A model generated the notes under the pieces. It searched no databases. It saw only the letters and a list, made by a program, of their open reading frames with translations, and was not told the DNA's origin. Source: Cercis canadensis (taxonomy: Eukaryota; Streptophyta; Magnoliopsida; Fabales; Fabaceae). Taken from it: a stretch of DNA of 64,000 nucleotides. The stretch is from assembly GCA_003255065.1 (NCBI GenBank), contig QAOA01003736.1, positions 398,077 through 462,076 of the forward strand, given 5' to 3'. Both the position numbers and the translations under genes were made by a program. Below are positions 58,032-64,000 of this stretch, piece after piece; position 1 is the first letter of the stretch; every line of letters starts with the position of its first letter.

Positions 58032-61000
58032 GAGCTTTTACTTGCTTTTTACTTGGGCCAGTGAGCCATGAACCAATGGATCTCCCATCATTTTGTCACG
58101 GGAAGTTTTTATTTGCTCATGTTATCTTCCCATTTGCCCAACAACCAGCCATGAAGCCATGTGGATGCATAGTCTTGTTTCCCCTAATATGTGCATGAAT
58201 CTTTATTAACATATAAGTATTTCTTGCGTAAATCCAAATGGCAATTAACCTTTTCTTTTCCTCTCTGAGGTTCACTCACCCACCCACAAATCCATTGTCC
58301 AAACATGCAATTAATTCATCCACCTTTTAACATAAAGGATTAATGCTTGTTTTAGAAACAAAATGGGGCTTTCAATTATCCATACCCACTACTCTATATG
58401 CATTTATGTTATTTATACGAAGCATCTACCCTAAAAACATCACTTACATCGAACTCCTAAGATATTGGGATAAACTAAAAGCGGATATTCCCTCCATTTG
58501 GTAAAAATATTATACTAGCAAATCCCATGTGGAAATCAAAATCTGACACCTCAGAGTAATGTTAACATATAAAATGTTTACCCAACAAAAAATATAATTA
58601 GGTTATTTTATAAAATTAATGAGGATATATTAAGAGAATAATGTATTAATTGTATGAAATAAAATATAAAATAAACAATTTAATCTCTCAACGAAGGAAT
58701 GTTTATTCTCACTTTTATGAAATCAATATTGGAATAGAATCATTATTTTATGTCTTTTTTAGCTACCTAATATAGGAGTGTTGATTCCATAAAATAGAGC
58801 AGAGAATGGAATTAAGCATTTTACAGTATGTCAAAATAGTAAAACTAAGTTGTTAAACTGAATTATTGCTTATCATCTTTATTAATGACATACATGATTC
58901 ATTATACATATCATGTCATTCTTGGAGATAATAAGGGCCACAAATACATAGCAGTTATCTAGAGTTATAGACCACATATGGTGAAATATCAAGGAAAAAT
59001 TCCTGTTTGTTTATCCATGTAAATGGAATTTTGACAAGAGATTCTTCTGAATTAACTAAGGGCCACTAATGTAATGTAGATTCATGTGCATTACGGGACA
59101 GCTTTTGGCGGCAACCTGGTCTTCAAGCAAAAGTTTAATGGTAATAAGGAAATTTTAATCCAAATCACTGAAGACAGCTGGAATTATGGAACCGAGGGCA
59201 ACTTTTGTATCCCACATTCAAACAATCATCATAATCATCTGTTTCTGAGAGTGGAGACTTCCCAAACAAACAAACAGATTCCTCTCTTCAATGTAAATCT
59301 TGAAATACCATATTTGGCTCATCACTTTATCACTCATGCTTCATTTACTTTAAGACCCAATTTCCCTTTTAACTACCAAACAGTGGACAAATACTAAGTA
59401 CAACTGTACAACTCATGCATATGTCATCTCCATGCATGCAACATTTACATTTCATCCTCATTCTTATTCATCTGCGTGTATCACATGTACTGCTAAAGCA
59501 ATCTGATTTTGTGTCCTACCCGTGCTCTCATTCTATGCAAGATGGGGAAGCGAAGTTGACCGATGGTTAAGCAATGAGTATTCGTTCCGAGATTTATTGA
59601 AGGTTTCCATTTTTACGGGAGAGTGCTAGATAAATATTTAACCCAAAATTGTACTCGTTAACATGCCATGGACATGTAAAGGAAAATCCAAAGGAGATCA
59701 TCCCAATGCTTCATTTCTGGGATCCCCAGACGACCTTGAAAAGCCTTCGGAGTGAGTTAGAAGCAAACATAACATTATGGCTATTTGGTCAAAATTACCC
59801 ACATTAGTTTCCATATGGACAAATGTTATCTGTTGGAGTTGGACCCCCACTATATAAATGTGGTAAATCATCATATCAGTCACACTTGTGGACCCAAACT
59901 TTACGGACTAAGCTTGGAATCAAGCTCACAAGACAAGCACTAATCTAATTGGTAGAAAAGGACCGTATAACTACTAATTTAATCAGAGAATAACTAGGAC
60001 TGAAGACGACGACAGAATCAAGGGATGTTTGTTTCCATGTGGGTCCTGGATATTAAGCAAAGGAAAGAGAAATATGGGCTGGGTTCCACTCACCTTAGCC
60101 CTATCTTCTGCTTGTTGTGATGGGTTGATGAGACATGTCTCATGTCTGCTGCATTCCTGTTGTAAAATGCCTACTTGACTTATTACTACAGTTTGGGTTT
60201 GCTTCAGTGACAGGGAAGCCTATATTTTTCAGTGTTAATACATTTAACCACTTCAGAAAAAGAACTACAACCCCATATCAATGATTTCATTTACTAGCAA
60301 AAAGGATATTTATAATACAGATCTGCAGTGAGTCTTCTGCAGATTAACTTTAACTGTGAATTATAAAAGTGCTTCTTCCTTCTTAGTAGTTAGCAGCATT
60401 AAAAAGGGAGTAGTTTAAGCCTGGGAAAGACTATGATCATGGGCTTCTTTTTCTTCTTTCAAAAAAAAAAAAAAATTTGCCAACTACCCAAAATTCAATG
60501 CACTAAAACATGCAACACACTTGTACTAGATTTCTTTGTACTAACCAAATTTTAATAGGAGCCCCCCAAATAATAGTGAGAGTTGGTGCAGATAAGAACC
60601 AGGTAGATCCAATTTGACTTGGTCAATCAAGCGAACTTGTCCCCTTTATCAAGAACTGTGGGTGCCCCAGCTGTTGAAATGGGCGCCTGCACACATTCAG
60701 ACAAATCCTGGATGGGGTCAAATGCTTAAATGAAGCATTTGGATTATCCTCGCCTGACACCAATGACACTTCCAGAAGAAGAAATCATCTAGGTGTATTA
60801 AAATTGATAGTCATAGTAAAGGAAACATTGGGAGAACAGATAACCTTGATTTGGTTTGGTCTGGTTTCTAATGTCAATCTTTATTACCACGATGGACTAA
60901 CATAAGAAACAACCAGTAAAACAAACTGGACCAGAAAATTTCTGCAGCTAAATTAGATACTTGAAAGACCAAATTATCTAAGAAGAATCACAGGATGGTA

Positions 61001-63856
61001 GCAATCTTTTAAAACAACCTATATATGTGGAAGGATATCTTCTTTATGTAAAATAAGTTCTCATTATATTCTAGCGATTGTTCCATCTGATGGAAAAGAT
61101 ACAGAATGAGAACTTTACTTGAAGTATTACTAGCTAAACCGAATACGGGAAAGAATGTACAGAGAAAAAAAAAAAAAAAAAAGCAATTAAAAACTCAAAT
61201 TTAAACAATCAGTGCTTACAAGGTCCATCCATAAAGATCAACCAACAACAAAGTTTGGACTCAGCAAGACAGAACCAAATTAAAATTTTACTGTTGTTTA
61301 TCTGACACAAGCATTTATTTCAAGTAAGCTGATAGCATTCACCCAATTCACTTTTGATTATAGACAAATCTTCATAGTTTAATCAAATTTTTACTCATTG
61401 CAAGTTGGCAGCAATAATTGAATAAAACCAACAACCATAATTGACCCGTAATGGTTGCTGGGGAACATTTAAACACCCACTTCAGAATGTTAAATGAGTT
61501 CTGATTCTGTAAGATGGCATTAACAGACAAGAACCAGAGAAGTGGTCGATAATTATTGATCGCAAAAAAGTAGCCATCAGGTTGGTAGTATATGGTTGGT
61601 CATTGAAGCAGATGATAGGTGATGCAAGAAAGCTTGATCTGATGTTGCAAAAGACAATAGATCAACAAAAAATAAGGCTTAAATAGCATGGAAACATTTG
61701 AGATCTTTCAATTTTGATTGGGGCTTAGTATAGTATTCAGTAAGCTTAATTAGGTTAGAATTATTAGATATTAATACATTAAGGTTCAGTAAGCTGTAGC
61801 TATAGTTTCATTAGATTTCAGATACAAGGATATTATTGTGTTCTCTGGATTTCTAGGAATTGGAATTTACTTAGGCCCATGGGTCTGTTACAGAATTTAG
61901 TATTCTTTGGTTTCATCTGGAAGACTTCAGTAGATTTTTATTCAGATTTTTCCGTGCTCATGCTAGGACTCCAAGTTTTCATACACTTAAGGTTACAAAT
62001 GGTCAACATCTTGATGCAATTTTTTTCTAATCAATAGAGAAATACATTCTAGAGAATATCAACACCCAAGAGCTCTTTTAATTTGTGTTATTGAATTCCA
62101 TCCCAGGTTTGATGTACATGAGAAACTCGGCAACAATGCCTAGGTTTATCTCCTCCAGCTTACTGCAAAATTCTACAATTTCTAAACCTTTGACAGGCCT
62201 ATTTCATTACCAGAAAAAATTCAAAATCTTTACTCCAAAAACTTTATGTTATGCTTGAATTTATATGAATCAACCAAATCCAATGCATTATAGTTCACAC
62301 TCCACAGCCCCTGAGCACCCTTATTTTGGGTCTACATTTGGCTTAGAGTTTCCAAAGAGAAAACTTTAATCTACCTAAGTTAAGTTGCACTAAAAACTCA
62401 ATATATGAAGGAGCATTTCCCTAAATAGCATTTGCCAAAAAGAAGAAAAGCTATAATTTCCATTGAGATTTTTAACAAATGTTTCAAGTGGAAATCAGGA
62501 TCTAGCCGTGGTTAGTAGGAGTGAAAAGGGGGAGCAAGAGAAAAGCCAAAGCATGAGGCAAAAGGCCCTTAAAATTTCTTAAAAGGGGGAGCAAAAGGAA
62601 AGCCAAAGCATAAATCAGAAAGTCCTTGAAATTTCTTAAAACAATAATTCTTTCAGAGTAAAAGGGCTGCTTGTTTAGGAAGCTAATATATCAAATAAGA
62701 AGGCTGTGAAGTCAAAATATATTAAATTCCTTCTTCCACAGTCTCTTGGAAAAGGATTTGAAATTTTATAGAAATAGAAAACTGGATCAGATAATTTGAT
62801 CGCTGAAAATATCTCAATGCAAAGGGAAAGGAAAAACAACTCATTGGTGCCCGTACAGAGAAGAACTTCCTCTGGCTACACATTCAGACTTACAGAGTAC
62901 AATGTTCTAAAAATTGCATTTTAAGGACCAGATCATTGTCCTATTTAATGAGTGATAACTCCAGTCACAATTTCTAGGTATCACTGCTTTAATAGAACAC
63001 TTTCCCCCTAGATTAGTTTCTGAATTAGCAAGTCACAAATGCAGATTTAAAGTCTGTGAACTTATCTCAAAAATCATGAGCATCAATAATCTTATGCAAT
63101 ATACTAGCTACAGGTAGGTTCATAAAATATGATAACATGTATATGTAGCATTTTGAGACTCAAGGTGTAATCATAAGGCACTAGCAAGATCCCTATCGTG
63201 CTACCAACATCAGGCTTTTCTGTTTTTAAATGTAATTATAAAACCTGGTTTAAGCCTTTGCAATGTTAAAACTAAACAAAGGAATTTTTTTCTTTTTCTT
63301 TTTGATTTTTATTATTATTCAAGGCAAGATAGTTTCTTGATTAGCCAGCAACTCAGCTGGGTTGTTCAGTGACATACATGAGATCCTACAGAAGTCCATA
63401 CTGCCAATAGCTTAACTGTTTTTTTGACACAGTTTCATTTCCCAAGAGAAAAATTTTAAGACACTGCAGTTTTATTCACCCTTGAAACTAAGAAATATCA
63501 AGTTAACAGTGACAACAAAATCATGATTCACTTATTATGACCACAAAAATCAACAAATCACTCCGTGTTGGAGCCTGGAGGCATCCTATGCCATAATAAA
63601 CAATATACTGACAAAAACATTTGGATTTCAATTAATTGTCTCTGTCAAGTGACCCTCTAGATAAAATGCAACGAAGGTAAAAACTAACAAGCAACCCCAC
63701 TAGAGCTTTTGAACTATCTCTTGGGCCATTTTTTCCACTACAAACTGATTGAAAGGCAAGATTATAGTTTTAGAACAATTCAATCATAAAACAATAAATC
63801 AACAAGTTTAATGCATTCCCATTCCTGCTAGCATCAACTCTCACCTAGTGAGGCCC
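58032..63856. other. 5.8-kb region without a recognisable gene
   Basis: AT-rich throughout. I found a 57-bp tandem duplication (62524-62637) and homopolymer runs near 60460 and 61168. The 103-codon ORF at 59086-59397 has no family features. The right part may include 3' UTR of the gene entering at 63857. Confidence 0.5.
62524..62637. repeat. 57-bp imperfect tandem duplication
   Basis: Two adjacent units, 62524-62580 and 62581-62637, each starting AAAAGGGGGAGCAA and ending AAATTTCTT, with roughly ten differences. No N lies between them, and the divergence shows it is a real, older duplication. Confidence 0.8.
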
Positions 63857-64000
63857 CTAAGTCTGTCTCTGCATACGCTTCCTTAGCTTCTTGTACTTGT
63901 GCTTGTTCATCTTCCTTTTCCTCTTCTTCTTCACACTATCAGCCCACATTGTCCGCGAATCATCCAACTCCACGTCCTCAGCCTCAGGTGGAAAAGCCCC
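63857..64000 (-). CDS. mS38/COX24 (AURKAIP1)-type mitochondrial small-subunit protein, C-terminus only
   Basis: The last 47 codons of a gene that continues beyond the window. An acidic stretch (PPEAEDVELDDS) is followed by the very basic domain SVKKKRKRKMNKHKYKKLRK, then RMQRQT and stop. The KRKxKMxKHKxKKxRKxxR pattern is that of the mitochondrial ribosomal protein mS38 / yeast Cox24 (DUF1713), which sits in the mitoribosomal small subunit near the mRNA path. The N-terminal mitochondrial presequence lies outside the window and cannot be checked. Confidence 0.8.
   Translation of the reverse strand, partial: GAFPPEAEDVELDDSRTMWADSVKKKRKRKMNKHKYKKLRKRMQRQT

Noticed and set aside
59086-59397. 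103-codon plus-strand ORF in the right intergenic region
   Set aside because: No recognisable domain, signal peptide or conserved motif; consistent with chance in a long gene-free region.

Overview
The window is nuclear DNA of a flowering plant. The genes carry GT-AG introns, AT-rich intergenic DNA separates them, and the families include PLS-DYW PPR proteins, pollen-type arabinogalactan proteins, MIR156/157, an RGF/GLV/CLEL peptide and CCT-motif regulators. Protein similarity and gene order suggest a eudicot, probably a woody, heterozygous rosid; I cannot fix the species.

Layout. 1-3.85 kb: an At3g27390-type membrane protein (minus strand, 3' end outside the window). 6.6-9.1 kb: a chloroplast PPR protein matching LPE1 (minus). 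12.0-14.6 kb: a DYW-type PPR protein (minus). 16.5 kb: a fold-back MITE. 18.7-19.4 kb: a small ubiquitin-like protein (plus). 20.5-21.1 kb: a small heat-shock protein with clear heat-shock elements (minus). 21.8-23.6 kb: a 5'-truncated L1-type LINE (minus). 24.6 kb: a miR157 hairpin (plus). 26.7-28.5 kb: a CCT-motif regulator ending in a 24-nt exon (minus). 30.0 kb: tRNA-Pro(AGG) (minus). 33.2-35.2 kb: a pectate lyase (plus). 36.7-42.2 kb: two AGP6/11-like arabinogalactan proteins plus a partial copy (minus). 43.5-46.5 kb: ATP23 metalloprotease (plus). 47.4-47.7 kb: a 59-codon RGF/GLV/CLEL peptide precursor (plus). 50.1-52.8 kb: NAD-glycerol-3-phosphate dehydrogenase (plus). 54.5-57.8 kb: an ABHD17-like alpha/beta hydrolase (minus). 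63.86-64 kb: C-terminus of an mS38/COX24-type mitochondrial ribosomal protein (minus).

These genes do not form one pathway. From memory, their order resembles two Arabidopsis blocks, At5g14360-At5g14390 (ubiquitin-like, CCT, AGP6, alpha/beta hydrolase) and At5g40610-At5g40640 (GPDH, ubiquitin-like, membrane protein). The segment therefore looks like an unfractionated ancestral neighbourhood.

Assembly caution. Of 14 single N bases, eight sit exactly between two nearly identical direct copies of 25 to about 790 bp. They look like unmerged contig or haplotype ends rather than biological tandem duplications. They affect the pectate lyase last exon, the first AGP gene and the start of the DYW PPR gene.
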